This document shows positions 9,611 through 16,774 of a DNA stretch of 35,731 nt, in pieces. The notes beneath the pieces were generated by a model. The model saw only the letters and a list, made by a program, of their open reading frames with translations. It did no database searches and was not told where the DNA came from. The position numbers were made by a program, and so were the translations under genes. Position 1 is the first letter of the stretch. Each line of letters opens with the position of its first letter. Origin of the DNA: an uncultured Cytophagales bacterium (lineage in GTDB: Bacteria; Bacteroidota; Bacteroidia; Cytophagales; Thermonemataceae); NCBI GenBank assembly GCA_937911505.1, contig CALEMF010000032.1, positions 1 through 35,731 of the forward strand. The letters run 5' to 3'.

Positions 9611-10525
9611 ATGATAGAATTTTCTTTTGTAAAGCAAATGGGTAAGCAATTAGGCTGGTACCAGAACAATTACGCTATATTTGGATTGTACAAGGGTTAT
9701 TTTTTTACTGTAAGCAAGCTGAACTGGTTAAGAGACGAACAAAGACGAGTAAGTGCTACATTAAACTATCTTGATTCAACCCAAGAAGAACAGATCAAAA
9801 CTATTTTGGAATCTCATAAAAAGAAAATAGGCTACGATAAATTTACGGTTGAGTACGGTACTGTAAAAGTAAGTTTTGGTAAATGGCGATTTAAAGGAGC
9901 AAAAGCTATCTATCAATTATTAGACTTGCTTGTCACATTATTTCAAAAGATGGACTTAGCAAAGACGGAAAAGTGTCCTGATTGTCAGAATAATCAGGTG
10001 ACTAATTACTATTCGTTAGGGCATACAGGTGCTATACTCTGTCAAACCTGCTTTAATGAGTATGAGCAAGGCAATCTAAGAGAAAAAACAGTAGAGAAAA
10101 GTCATTGGGTAGGGCTGATAGGTACTTTTGTTTTCTCACTACTCGGTATAGTAAGCTGGGTAATATTAGAGGTGTACCTGAATGTTGTGTCAGTACTTGC
10201 TGCTTTGCTTATTCTTCATCTAAGTGAAAAAGGCTATACCTATGCAAAAGGAAAGACAGATCATCTCAAAAAATACATTATTATAGGTGTTAGTATGTTT
10301 AGTATCCTTCTGGCAAGTATAATTACACATATAGTGTTACTACTACAGCAAGGCGTTATTTTTGAGCAGGCGATTGAATTACTATTCTCTGAGCCTAAAC
10401 TATTAAGACATATGTTGGGAAGTGCATTATTCGGCTACTTCCTTCTCTTATTTTTCGGTTTCGCTATATGGTTACCACTTATTGATGGAGAAGAAGAAGT
10501 AGGATTGGCGAGAAGGATAAAGTAA
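9611..10525 (+). CDS. Membrane protein with a zinc-ribbon-like CxxC pair
   Basis: The 304-aa protein has an N-terminal soluble part of about 110 residues, then two CxxC pairs at Cys122/Cys125 and Cys144/Cys147, the spacing expected of a zinc ribbon. Four hydrophobic segments follow (about residues 167-185, 190-203, 220-242 and 272-292) and a short acidic tail. The ribbon would face the cytoplasm if the N terminus is inside. There is no enzyme motif. The N-terminal part starts with EFSFVKQMGKQLGWYQNN and repeats Gly/Tyr-rich strands. It is flanked closely by the lipoprotein upstream (13 bases) and the phosphatase downstream (25 bases), so the three form a likely operon. Function unknown; binding of a nucleic acid or protein by the ribbon is only a possibility. 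Confidence 0.75.
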   Translation: MIEFSFVKQMGKQLGWYQNNYAIFGLYKGYFFTVSKLNWLRDEQRRVSATLNYLDSTQEEQIKTILESHKKKIGYDKFTVEYGTVKVSFGKWRFKGAKAIYQLLDLLVTLFQKMDLAKTEKCPDCQNNQVTNYYSLGHTGAILCQTCFNEYEQGNLREKTVEKSHWVGLIGTFVFSLLGIVSWVILEVYLNVVSVLAALLILHLSEKGYTYAKGKTDHLKKYIIIGVSMFSILLASIITHIVLLLQQGVIFEQAIELLFSEPKLLRHMLGSALFGYFLLLFFGFAIWLPLIDGEEEVGLARRIK

Positions 10526-10550
10526 AATATTACCTAAGCTACAACTTACA

Positions 10551-11132
10551 ATGCCTTCCCCACTCCATAAAAAAATACTACTCATCCTCGATCTGGATGA
10601 AACCCTCATTTTTGCTACGACTGAGCCGCTTACTAGAAAAGAAGACTTCAAAGTAGGCGATTACTTCGTTTATAAGAGACCTTACCTAGCCGCTTTTCTA
10701 CAAACTATTCATAAGCATTTTACATTGGCTGTTTGGTCATCAGCTTCCGACGATTACGTCACGAGCATTGTAGAACAGATTACGCCACCAGATGTATCTT
10801 TCACTTTTATCTGGGGAAGAAGTCGCTGTACTTATAAGCGTAACCATCTAGCGAGTAGCTACCTACACGATGACTACCAAGAATACTATTATACCAAACC
10901 TCTCAAAAAAGTAAAGAAAAAAGGATATAGCCTAGAAAAAATACTGATCGTAGATGACTCTCCTTATAAAGTAGTGCAAAACTATGGTAACGCCATCTAT
11001 CCGAAAGAATACAGGGGCGATCTAAGAGATGAAGAATTGAAGTACCTGGCCACCTATCTTGAAACGCTCAAAGACTGTAAAAACGTAAGAACAGTAGAGA
11101 AACGAGGCTGGCGAGCGCAGATAGATAGCTAA
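10551..11132 (+). CDS. FCP1/NIF-type HAD phosphatase
   Basis: The protein belongs to the HAD superfamily, NLI-interacting-factor (FCP1/SCP-like) branch. The nucleophile motif DLDETL is at residues 14-19 (Asp14 nucleophile, Asp16 acid/base). Family features follow: YKRPYLAAFLQ at about 44-54, the motif II region LAVWSSASDDYVTSIV, then WGRSRCTY, the lysine of KKVKKKGYSLEKIL, and motif III ILIVDDSPYKV at about 143-153. Eukaryotic members dephosphorylate serine in proteins; bacterial members are usually uncharacterised. Length 193 aa is a bare catalytic domain with no signal peptide, so it acts in the cytosol. It is the last gene of a likely three-gene operon. Confidence 0.85.
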   Translation: MPSPLHKKILLILDLDETLIFATTEPLTRKEDFKVGDYFVYKRPYLAAFLQTIHKHFTLAVWSSASDDYVTSIVEQITPPDVSFTFIWGRSRCTYKRNHLASSYLHDDYQEYYYTKPLKKVKKKGYSLEKILIVDDSPYKVVQNYGNAIYPKEYRGDLRDEELKYLATYLETLKDCKNVRTVEKRGWRAQIDS

Positions 11133-11143
11133 CACCTACATTT

Positions 11144-12112
11144 CTAGTCGTTTTTCATAAACGGACTACTATCCACATCTTCTACGCTATTGTACCAAGC
11201 TTGGGGAATGTATTTTTCTTGGGTCGACATCATCACGATACCGCCCACAATAGCACAAATAGTATCACGATCACCTAAAACAGAGACAGCTTTCCAGAGC
11301 GCTTCCTCAAAGTTTTGTAAGTTGTGCGCGGCGCACCAGATAGCAAAAGGAACCGTGTCTTGTGCAGTCATTTGATGACCATTCCCCAATACAGTTTTAA
11401 TAGTTGCTGGATGATAATGATAGGGGATAGCAAGTGATTTTACCATTTTGGCTCTTGTGTCAGTGTCTGGCAATGCCTCTACTACTTTGTTGATAAATAC
11501 CTGTGGAGAAATCTTTTCGCTTAGCGTCCTGATTTGGGTAGCGAGCGCGGTTGCGATGGCGCTTGCAATCGCTTCTGGATGTGTATGCGTTACTGTTGCA
11601 GATTGCATCGCTAACTGCTTCACTTGCGCTAAGTCATCAAAGTAAAACGCCCCGATAGAGCTTACACGCATTGCCGCACCATTTCCCATGGAACCCATAC
11701 CCTCAAAAGCGTTAGGGGCTACCACCCGCCAGTCTTGCCCTTCGCTGACTTCTCGCAACAAGCGCCTTACAGTAGCGCCATATCCTCGATTAGGATCTTT
11801 TTGGAGATTGGTAATAAATTGTTTCACTAGTTGATCTTGATCGATCGTCCCGTGTTCAATGAGTTGCTGATAGATAGCAATAGTCATCACCGTATCGTCT
11901 GTAAACTCCCAACTGGTAGTAGGAATCGTCCTCTCTTGAATATGTTGGAGGACTATATCTGTTTCACCAAAAAAGCTCTCTCCAAAAGCATCCCCTATAG
12001 AAGTTCCTTTTAGCGCTTTCTTAGCTAAATTTTCTCGGTGCTCAATAGATATTTGATTCTGTAAGTCAATAGTAATGTGTTTAATCTGTTCATAAAGATA
12101 GGGGCTTTCTAT
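11144..12112 (-). CDS. ADP-ribosylglycohydrolase family protein, canonical start codon missing
   Basis: The family (DraG/ARH-like) hydrolyses ADP-ribose from proteins or related substrates using two metal ions. Seen motifs are GTSIGDAFGESFFG near the N terminus, WEFTDDTVM (the metal-binding TDDT), MGNGAAMRVSS in the middle and GDRDTICAIVGGIV near the C terminus (the second metal-binding Asp pair). The frame is open from 12124 (just inside a TAA) but has no ATG, GTG or TTG before the TDDT motif; starting at the GTG 11890 would delete the essential N-terminal metal motifs. The codon ATA at 12112-12110 gives a natural protein (I/M-ESPYLYEQIKHIT...), so an ATG-to-ATA change or a non-standard start is likely. 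An ATG at 12093 is in another frame and soon stops. It may be a very recent pseudogene. Confidence 0.8.
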   Translation of the reverse strand: MESPYLYEQIKHITIDLQNQISIEHRENLAKKALKGTSIGDAFGESFFGETDIVLQHIQERTIPTTSWEFTDDTVMTIAIYQQLIEHGTIDQDQLVKQFITNLQKDPNRGYGATVRRLLREVSEGQDWRVVAPNAFEGMGSMGNGAAMRVSSIGAFYFDDLAQVKQLAMQSATVTHTHPEAIASAIATALATQIRTLSEKISPQVFINKVVEALPDTDTRAKMVKSLAIPYHYHPATIKTVLGNGHQMTAQDTVPFAIWCAAHNLQNFEEALWKAVSVLGDRDTICAIVGGIVMMSTQEKYIPQAWYNSVEDVDSSPFMKND

Positions 12113-12203
12113 AGGTTGGTTAGGTTACTAGCTATTATTTCCTAAATGCCTATTACCTGAAGAGGAATTACTTAAGTACATTACTTAAAATAAAAAGATA
12201 ATG

Positions 12204-12239
12204 AAAAAAGCCTTTAACTCTGTAGAGAAAGGCTTTTTT
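12204..12239 (-). terminator. Bidirectional terminator after the secreted-protein gene
   Basis: A perfect 12-bp stem pairs 12204-12215 (AAAAAAGCCTTT) with 12228-12239, with a 12-nt loop. It has T runs on both strands and stands 16 bases after the stop of the gene at 12256. Confidence 0.85.
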
Positions 12240-12255
12240 ATTGTAAACAAGTAGT

Positions 12256-12804
12256 CTAGTTAGTACCAAAAAGAAATATTTTTACCTGTTGTGCCTGCGT
12301 TTTTTCTGGATTGTAAAGCGCATACTCTTCTTTAGGTAGTAGATCAGCAGAGGGTGTAATTTTATAAACATCTTCTGATACTTTTTCGATCTCGTAAGGA
12401 ACATGATATTTCCCTGCCATAGATTTACCTCTTGCACCTAATGAAGCAAAAGCACTTACTTTAGCAATGGGTATGTTCCTCTTTTTACTTCTAGCGTCTG
12501 TTCTAGTAAGTATAAGTAGACTATCGAGATCTACACCCTCATCTACCCATATAAGAAAAGAGGGCTTTCTAGAGGTACGTACCGGAGAGGTACCTCCAGG
12601 AACAGAAATTTCTTGTTGTGTACCTCCATAGCCTAAAGCTTTTACCTTTACCTTCATTTCGGCTGTTTGTCTTTCGAGCTTTTGTGCGGCACCATCTTTA
12701 AATAAAACTGGCTGATTCTTAAAGTCAGGCTTAGGGTAATCTTGTGCTTGGAGGGTAAAAATTACAGATAGAACGAATAAATAAGTAATAACAATGCGTT
12801 TCAT
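12256..12804 (-). CDS. Secreted protein of unknown function, 182 aa
   Basis: ATG 12804 begins a signal peptide (MKR, hydrophobic core, cleavage around LQAQ-DYPKP at residue 20). The mature part is basic and rich in Lys/Thr/Ala with the stretch AMKVKVKALGYGGTQQE-like (residues 48-65), a Pro/Gly/Arg loop and a C-terminal strand-rich region ending in QVKIFLFGTN. The Gln-Ala-Gln cleavage context suggests signal peptidase I, not a lipobox. The leader on the minus strand contains TAAGTTTA near 12830, one base away from TAnnTTTG. A strong terminator follows. I recognise no family; all that can be said is that it is periplasmic or surface exposed. Confidence 0.7.
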   Translation of the reverse strand: MKRIVITYLFVLSVIFTLQAQDYPKPDFKNQPVLFKDGAAQKLERQTAEMKVKVKALGYGGTQQEISVPGGTSPVRTSRKPSFLIWVDEGVDLDSLLILTRTDARSKKRNIPIAKVSAFASLGARGKSMAGKYHVPYEIEKVSEDVYKITPSADLLPKEEYALYNPEKTQAQQVKIFLFGTN

Positions 12805-12910
12805 GAATTTATTTTTTGATTATGAGCGTAAACTTACTAATAAGAATTCACGAAAAAAATCTAAAAAGGTTATGCATGAAGAAAAACTTATACTTAGCGA
12901 ACTTATGTAA

Positions 12911-12937
12911 GCTCAACTACTTAAAAAATAGTTGAGC
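12911..12937. repeat. Inverted repeat in the spacer 12805-13012
   Basis: A perfect 9-bp inverted repeat (GCTCAACTA / TAGTTGAGC) encloses a 9-nt AT-rich loop. It lacks a clear T run, so it is not a standard terminator; it could be an operator or a hairpin in an untranslated RNA. The rest of the spacer 12938-13012 shows nothing I can name. Confidence 0.4.
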
Positions 12938-13012
12938 GTTTAACCCTAGAAGCACTACGTGTCCTTGATAACTGTTCTAAGATAAGTGTCTTTGGGCCGA
13001 TAAATTTTATAA

Positions 13013-13264
13013 AAAGATAAGTATAAAGAGGCATTGACAAACATTGGTGAAATCTTTTTTGTAGAAAATCAAAATCTACAAATTACAAACGTAGATGAAC
13101 TAATAGAAATACAGGTGCAAACACTCCCGGAGGTAATTCTTGAACTACCCGAAGCTTTTTTGAGGAGTATTAGGAAAAGTAAAACTAGCAGAAATCAAGT
13201 TCCTGTTTTCAACGCACTACTTCAAAAAGCCACCAGCTTTTTCACTTGGTCATTGAGAAGCTGA
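13013..13264 (+). pseudogene. Possible gene remnant with protein-like codon pattern
   Basis: An open frame of about 84 codons runs from just after a TAA at 13010 to 13264, with only a TTG (13034) as possible start. Its residues 1-65 read like a true protein (alternating hydrophobic and acidic residues: EIFFVENQNLQITNVDELIEIQVQ), then it runs antisense into the 3' end of the FMN reductase. The lack of an ATG and the overlap suggest the 3' or middle fragment of a decayed gene, or chance. No family recognised. Confidence 0.2.
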
Positions 13265-13746
13265 TTATAAAAATCGTTCGTAATCTTACCATCTACCAAG
13301 TTTTTCTCAATCTGCATGAGTTTTACGCGCGTACCCAATACGTTAGCATTGAGGTAAGCAAAAATATCGCTCAAATGGCTTAGGGCTAGCGCACCGCCTT
13401 GTATGCCTGAAGAAAGCCCTACTAAGGCTATTTTCTTGTCTTTAAAAGGACTAGGATAGGGGAGACCATCAATAAAAGCTTTCAGTACACCTGGAAAAGA
13501 GCCATTGTACTCCGGCACAATGAACACAAACTTCTCTGTATCTATAATGGCTTGTTGAATAAGGTTAAAGCGCTCGTTTTTACCTGCATTGTTGTAAAGG
13601 GCTGTGAAAATAAAGTCGGTGGGGAGGTCAATCAGGTTGATAAGCTGGCTGTCAGCATTTTGTGCTTTGAGCAGGATTTGATAGTAAAGGGCTACTTTTT
13701 CAGAAGTAGCTTCTTGGCGATTAGTACTTACTACAATACTGATCAT
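13222..13746 (-). CDS. NAD(P)H-dependent FMN reductase family protein
   Basis: The protein has the flavodoxin-like fold of NADPH-dependent FMN reductases (YieF/ArsH-type). MISIVVSTNRQEATSEKVA at the N terminus is the FMN phosphate-binding loop region (S-x-N/R-x-x-S), and FVFIVPEYNGSFPGVLKAFIDG at about residues 73-94 is the family signature PEYN-x-S-x-P-x-x-LK-x-x-ID. The later IALVGLSSGIQGGALA is the second flavin-contact segment. Length 174 aa is standard. It probably reduces flavins or quinone-like acceptors with NAD(P)H in the cytosol. It lies downstream of sufB on the same strand, beyond a terminator, so co-expression would depend on read-through. Confidence 0.85.
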   Translation of the reverse strand: MISIVVSTNRQEATSEKVALYYQILLKAQNADSQLINLIDLPTDFIFTALYNNAGKNERFNLIQQAIIDTEKFVFIVPEYNGSFPGVLKAFIDGLPYPSPFKDKKIALVGLSSGIQGGALALSHLSDIFAYLNANVLGTRVKLMQIEKNLVDGKITNDFYNQLLNDQVKKLVAF

Positions 13747-13775
13747 AAAGGTTAGGTATAAAATGAAAATACATA

Positions 13776-13800
13776 AAAAAGACGCCCAAGGCGTCTTCTT
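13776..13800 (-). terminator. Intrinsic terminator after sufB
   Basis: The stem AAGACGCC (13779-13786) pairs with GGCGTCTT (13790-13797), loop CAA, extended by further A-T pairs. On the minus strand it is followed by a run of six T. It stands 30 bases after the sufB stop. Confidence 0.8.
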
Positions 13801-13829
13801 TATGCAATGTATATTAATAAGATTTGTTT

Positions 13830-15278
13830 CTAACCAACACTACCTTCTAAAGAAATAGCGAGTAGTTTTTGTGCTTCTACCGCAAATTCCATCGGTAACT
13901 GATTGAGCACTTCCTTTGCATAGCCATTCACGATAAGGGCTACGGCGGCTTCTGTCTCAATACCACGTTGGTTACAGTAAAAAATCTGGTCTTCTCCAAT
14001 TTTAGAGGTAGTGGCTTCGTGCTCGACTACACTATTTTTGTTCTTTACCTCTATATAAGGGAAGGTATGCGCACCGCATTGATCTCCTAGCAGCAGAGAG
14101 TCACACTGAGAGAAGTTTCTAGCGTTTTCTGCACGTTTATGAATCTCTACGAGTCCTCTGTAAGAGTTTTGGCTTACACCTGCCGAAATACCCTTAGAAA
14201 CAATTCTACTCTTGGTATTTTTACCAATATGAATCATCTTCGTACCTGTATCGGCTTGTTGGTGATTGTTAGTAACCGCCACAGAGTAAAACTCCCCGAT
14301 GGAGTTGTCACCTTTCAAGATCACCGAAGGGTACTTCCAAGTCACAGCAGAACCTGTTTCTACTTGTGTCCAAGAAAGCTTGGCGTTTCTTCCTGCGCAG
14401 ATGCCTCGCTTCGTTACGAAGTTGTAAATACCTCCTTTGCCGTCTTTATCGCCAGGGTACCAGTTTTGTACGGTGGAATATTTGATCTCAGCATTCTCTT
14501 GTACTACAATCTCTACCACTGCTGCGTGTAACTGATTCTCATCACGCATTGGAGCAGTACAACCTTCTAGGTAAGAGGCGTAGCTACCTTCCTCTGCTAC
14601 AATCAAGGTTCTTTCAAACTGTCCTGTGTTGGCCGCATTGATACGGAAGTACGTAGATAGCTCCATTGGGCAGCGAATTCCTTTCGGAATGTACACAAAA
14701 GAACCGTCACTAAATACCGCTGAGTTGAGTGCTGAGAAGTAGTTGTCATTAGCAGGTACTACCGAACCTAAGTATTTTTTCACCAACTCAGGATGATCTT
14801 GAATGGCTTCACTCATGGAGCAGAAGATGATGCCTAATTCACCCAATTTCTTTTTGAAGGTAGTGGTGATAGACACACTATCAATGACAGCATCCACTGC
14901 CACACCTGTCAAGCGCTTTTGCTCTTCTAGCGAAATACCTAGCTTTTCAAAAGTACGGAGTAGCTCTGGGTCTACCTCATCTAAGCTTTTGGGAGATACC
15001 TTCTGCTTAGGAGCAGAATAGTAAATAATATCTTGGTAATTGATTTCTGGAAACGTCACGTTCTGCCATTTAGGCTCTTTCATGGCCAACCATTGGTGAT
15101 AAGCCTTCAAGCGCCACTCAAGCATCCAAGCGGGCTCATTTTTCTTAGCAGAAATAAAACGAATAATATCTTCATTGAGTCCTTTCGGTGCTGAATCGGA
15201 CTCTATATCTGTAACGAAACCATATTTATAATCAGAGTTGATATGTTGCTCTAAAACATCCTCTATTGGCTTGCTCAT
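13830..15278 (-). CDS. sufB: Fe-S cluster assembly scaffold SufB
   Basis: SufB is a core subunit of the SufBC2D scaffold, on which Fe-S clusters are built from sulfur delivered by SufS(E). Family hallmarks are [24 protein letters not shown] text at about residues 140-165, [21 protein letters not shown] at about 195-215, [20 protein letters not shown] and the C-terminal [24 protein letters not shown], whose first Cys corresponds to the essential sulfur-accepting Cys of SufB. Length 482 aa is normal. ATG 15278 (MSKPIEDV) is chosen over an upstream TTG at 15305, which lies between the -7 box and the ATG and would add nine unconserved residues. sufC, sufD and sufS are not adjacent, which is unusual. 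A single-gene transcript is suggested by the promoter at 15308-15315 and the terminator downstream. Confidence 0.95.
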   Translation of the reverse strand: MSKPIEDVLEQHINSDYKYGFVTDIESDSAPKGLNEDIIRFISAKKNEPAWMLEWRLKAYHQWLAMKEPKWQNVTFPEINYQDIIYYSAPKQKVSPKSLDEVDPELLRTFEKLGISLEEQKRLTGVAVDAVIDSVSITTTFKKKLGELGIIFCSMSEAIQDHPELVKKYLGSVVPANDNYFSALNSAVFSDGSFVYIPKGIRCPMELSTYFRINAANTGQFERTLIVAEEGSYASYLEGCTAPMRDENQLHAAVVEIVVQENAEIKYSTVQNWYPGDKDGKGGIYNFVTKRGICAGRNAKLSWTQVETGSAVTWKYPSVILKGDNSIGEFYSVAVTNNHQQADTGTKMIHIGKNTKSRIVSKGISAGVSQNSYRGLVEIHKRAENARNFSQCDSLLLGDQCGAHTFPYIEVKNKNSVVEHEATTSKIGEDQIFYCNQRGIETEAAVALIVNGYAKEVLNQLPMEFAVEAQKLLAISLEGSVG

Positions 15279-15307
15279 ATAATTCTTATTTAGAATGAAT
15301 CTCAATA

Positions 15308-15315
15308 CAAATATA
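15308..15315 (-). promoter_or_regulatory. sufB promoter, -7 element TATATTTG
   Basis: On the minus strand TATATTTG matches TAnnTTTG exactly, 30 bases before the sufB ATG. No IscR/Fur-type site was identified near it. Confidence 0.65.
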
Positions 15316-15387
15316 CAACAAATAAAGCAGAATATAGTTTGCCTTATCGCCTTTTTTTGATAGTAATACTATTATACCCAAACGAGG

Positions 15388-15852
15388 CTACACAATAGGA
15401 GGCTGTCTGAACTGATCTTCCAAAGAGATAAAAGTCTCTGTGCGTTGAATCCCTTCTAGGCGCTGTATTTTATCGTTTAAGACCTCTCTGAGGTGCTCCG
15501 TATCTCTACAAAGTATGCGTAAAAAAATACTGTAAGCCCCTGTGGTATAATGAATACTTACAATCTCTGGGATTTCATTGAGCTGCGCTACGATTGTATC
15601 ATAAATAGAGCTTTGATTGAGATAGATACCAATGAAGGCCGAAACATCCCAGCCAAGTTTTTGGTAATCGAGTAGTATTTGTGAGCCCTTTACAATACCG
15701 AGCTGCCTCAATTTTTTCATTCTTACATGAATAGTACCAGGTGACACAAAAACCCTCTCGGCTACTTCGGTGTAAGGCATAGTAGCATCTTTTAGCAACA
15801 AGTCTAAAATCTTTAGGTCGGTATTATCAATCTGATAATTTTTATCGGACAT
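15388..15852 (-). CDS. Lrp/AsnC family transcriptional regulator
   Basis: The N-terminal winged helix (residues about 8-60: DLKILDLLLKDATMPYTEVAERVFVSPGTIHVRMKKL) has the usual Lrp/AsnC helix-turn-helix with the recognition helix SPGTIHVRMKKL. The C-terminal RAM/ligand-binding domain (about 68-140: VSAFIGIYL, IVSIHYTTGAYSIFLRILC, LREVLNDKIQRLEGIQRTETFI) fits the effector-binding beta-alpha fold. Length 154 aa is typical. Members regulate amino-acid metabolism and often repress themselves. ATG 15852 is preceded by a 23-bp palindrome 23 bases upstream, a likely autoregulatory operator. The target is not predictable from context; the divergent RNA gene at 15971 is a candidate. Confidence 0.92.
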   Translation of the reverse strand: MSDKNYQIDNTDLKILDLLLKDATMPYTEVAERVFVSPGTIHVRMKKLRQLGIVKGSQILLDYQKLGWDVSAFIGIYLNQSSIYDTIVAQLNEIPEIVSIHYTTGAYSIFLRILCRDTEHLREVLNDKIQRLEGIQRTETFISLEDQFRQPPIV

Positions 15853-15874
15853 TTTAATTTTATTTATATATTCA

Positions 15875-15897
15875 GCAATAAAATTGTTATTTATTGC
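15875..15897. promoter_or_regulatory. Perfect 23-bp inverted repeat, candidate Lrp-type operator
   Basis: GCAATAAA (15875-15882) and TTTATTGC (15890-15897) are an exact 8-bp inverted repeat separated by ATTGTTA. It is AT-rich like Lrp/AsnC sites, ends 22 bases from the lrp start and lies about 60 bases from the divergent RNA promoter, so it could act on both. Confidence 0.6.
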
Positions 15898-15932
15898 GAA
15901 ATATGTAAAAATAAATTCATTTTATTAAAATA

Positions 15933-15964
15933 TTTGTAATAAAAATATATAAGACTTATGTTTG
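15933..15964 (+). promoter_or_regulatory. Promoter of the structured RNA gene: TTTG-N20-TATGTTTG
   Basis: TATGTTTG (15957-15964) exactly matches the -7 consensus TAnnTTTG, and a TTTG (15933-15936) stands 20 bases upstream, the right distance for the -33 element. Transcription would start near 15970 and run to the terminator at 16189-16220. Confidence 0.65.
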
Positions 15965-15970
15965 TATCAA

Positions 15971-16220
15971 TGAGAGCGTAAAAGATGCTCGATCAACTAG
16001 ATACTGTAAGGTGGTGAAACAGGCAGCCACGCCCTCCTATCTCGGGGGTGGAGATAAGGGATAAACTTTGAGATGCTCGGTTGAGGCTACAGCTTTCAAC
16101 GAAGCATCAAGCAGCTAACCGCTCCGTGGAGGTTCGACTCATTCCTCTACAGCTTAATGTGTAAATTTTTCATCAGTAATGTAGAGAGAAAGGTCGTACG
16201 AATATTTGTACGACCTTTTT
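15971..16220 (+). ncRNA. Structured non-coding RNA with tRNA-like D and T arms and a large insert
   Basis: No protein frame fits this stretch, but it has its own promoter and terminator and rich pairing. A tRNA-like cloverleaf can be drawn over 16005-16152: acceptor TGTAAGG / CTCTACA (one mismatch, one wobble), U8, D stem GTG/CAC with loop AAACAGGCAGC (class II, Leu-like), an anticodon-like stem CCCTC/GGGGG with loop CTATCTC, T stem GGAGG/CATTC (one mismatch) and the T loop TTCGACT. The variable region is 79 nt instead of 4-20: it starts TGGAG/CTCCG and holds a long hairpin GATGCT...AGCATC with a 2x2 internal loop. Pyrimidine U37 and the absent CCA argue against a normal tRNA. A rival 7-bp hairpin GTGGAGG/CCTCTAC can replace the T arm. 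Possibilities: a Y-RNA-like (YrlA-type) tRNA mimic, a riboswitch-like RNA, or something new. Confidence 0.55.
16189..16220. terminator. Bidirectional terminator between the RNA gene and the SRPBCC operon
   Basis: A perfect 11-bp stem pairs AAAGGTCGTAC (16189-16199) with 16208-16218, loop of 8, T runs on both strands. It ends both the plus-strand RNA and the minus-strand operon at 16246. Confidence 0.9.
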
Positions 16221-16245
16221 GATTTCGTTATATATGGCTTAAAAA

Positions 16246-16755
16246 TTAGCCTTTTTGGGTAGCCAAAACCATATTGTCGATCAATTCCTGAACTGACTTA
16301 TGTAAGAAAGCGGTAAATTGTGTTTCGGTCATATTTGGATTTTCTACGAAAGAATCATAATTGGACGTCCATACTATCATACATTTTTGATACCCTAAGT
16401 CAATTACCTTAAAAGAGTTGACCATTTCATTCGCTGGAACTCCTTCCAATACTTGATATGTATAGGTTCGGTTAGCGTCGTCAAAACTTATAATTCCTTC
16501 TGTATAATGACTCTTCTGATCAGGAGAATAACAAACTCTTTTGCCGCCTTCGCCTTTATTTCCTTGCCATTCTACCCGAGCTACAAGAGAAGAGTATTGA
16601 TCAATATCATCCATTACGCGAAGTAATTGCCAAATTTTATCAGCGGATTGGTCTATCACTTTTGTAACGGTAACTTGGGCGTCAGTATTTTGCGCCTGAA
16701 TTTTTGAAAAACTTAATCCTAACAGGATAAGCATAAAGAAAATGAAAGATCTCAT
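16246..16755 (-). CDS. Exported SRPBCC (START-like) domain protein
   Basis: Signal peptide at residues 1-21 (MRSFIFFMLILLGLSFSKIQA, cut before QNTDAQ), then a SRPBCC domain: VTKVIDQSADKIWQLLRVMDDIDQYSSLV (the DxxxVW..L..-like opening), a GGKRVCY strand, ISFDDANRTYTYQVLEG and a C-terminal helix VQELIDNMV. The fold is a hydrophobic cavity for small lipids, polyketides or aromatic compounds; this family (MxaD/polyketide-cyclase-like) lacks obvious catalytic residues. Third gene of an operon with a SnoaL-like protein and another SRPBCC protein, read from the ECF-type promoter at 17698-17730. Being secreted, unlike its cytosolic paralogue at 17157, it would act in the periplasm. Confidence 0.8.
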   Translation of the reverse strand: MRSFIFFMLILLGLSFSKIQAQNTDAQVTVTKVIDQSADKIWQLLRVMDDIDQYSSLVARVEWQGNKGEGGKRVCYSPDQKSHYTEGIISFDDANRTYTYQVLEGVPANEMVNSFKVIDLGYQKCMIVWTSNYDSFVENPNMTETQFTAFLHKSVQELIDNMVLATQKG

Positions 16756-16774
16756 ATGATTGGGATTTAAAGAT

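Noticed and set aside
16005..16152. A regular tRNA gene (Leu-like)
   Set aside because: The variable arm is 79 nt, the anticodon loop has pyrimidine at 37, acceptor and T stems have mismatches, and no Leu anticodon is present. A group I intron was also rejected because no partner of the 5' anticodon stem lies near the T arm.
15971..16220. Calling the RNA a tmRNA or firmly a YrlA Y RNA
   Set aside because: No tmRNA 5' motif or tag frame is visible; the Y-RNA match is only a resemblance and no Ro gene is in the window.
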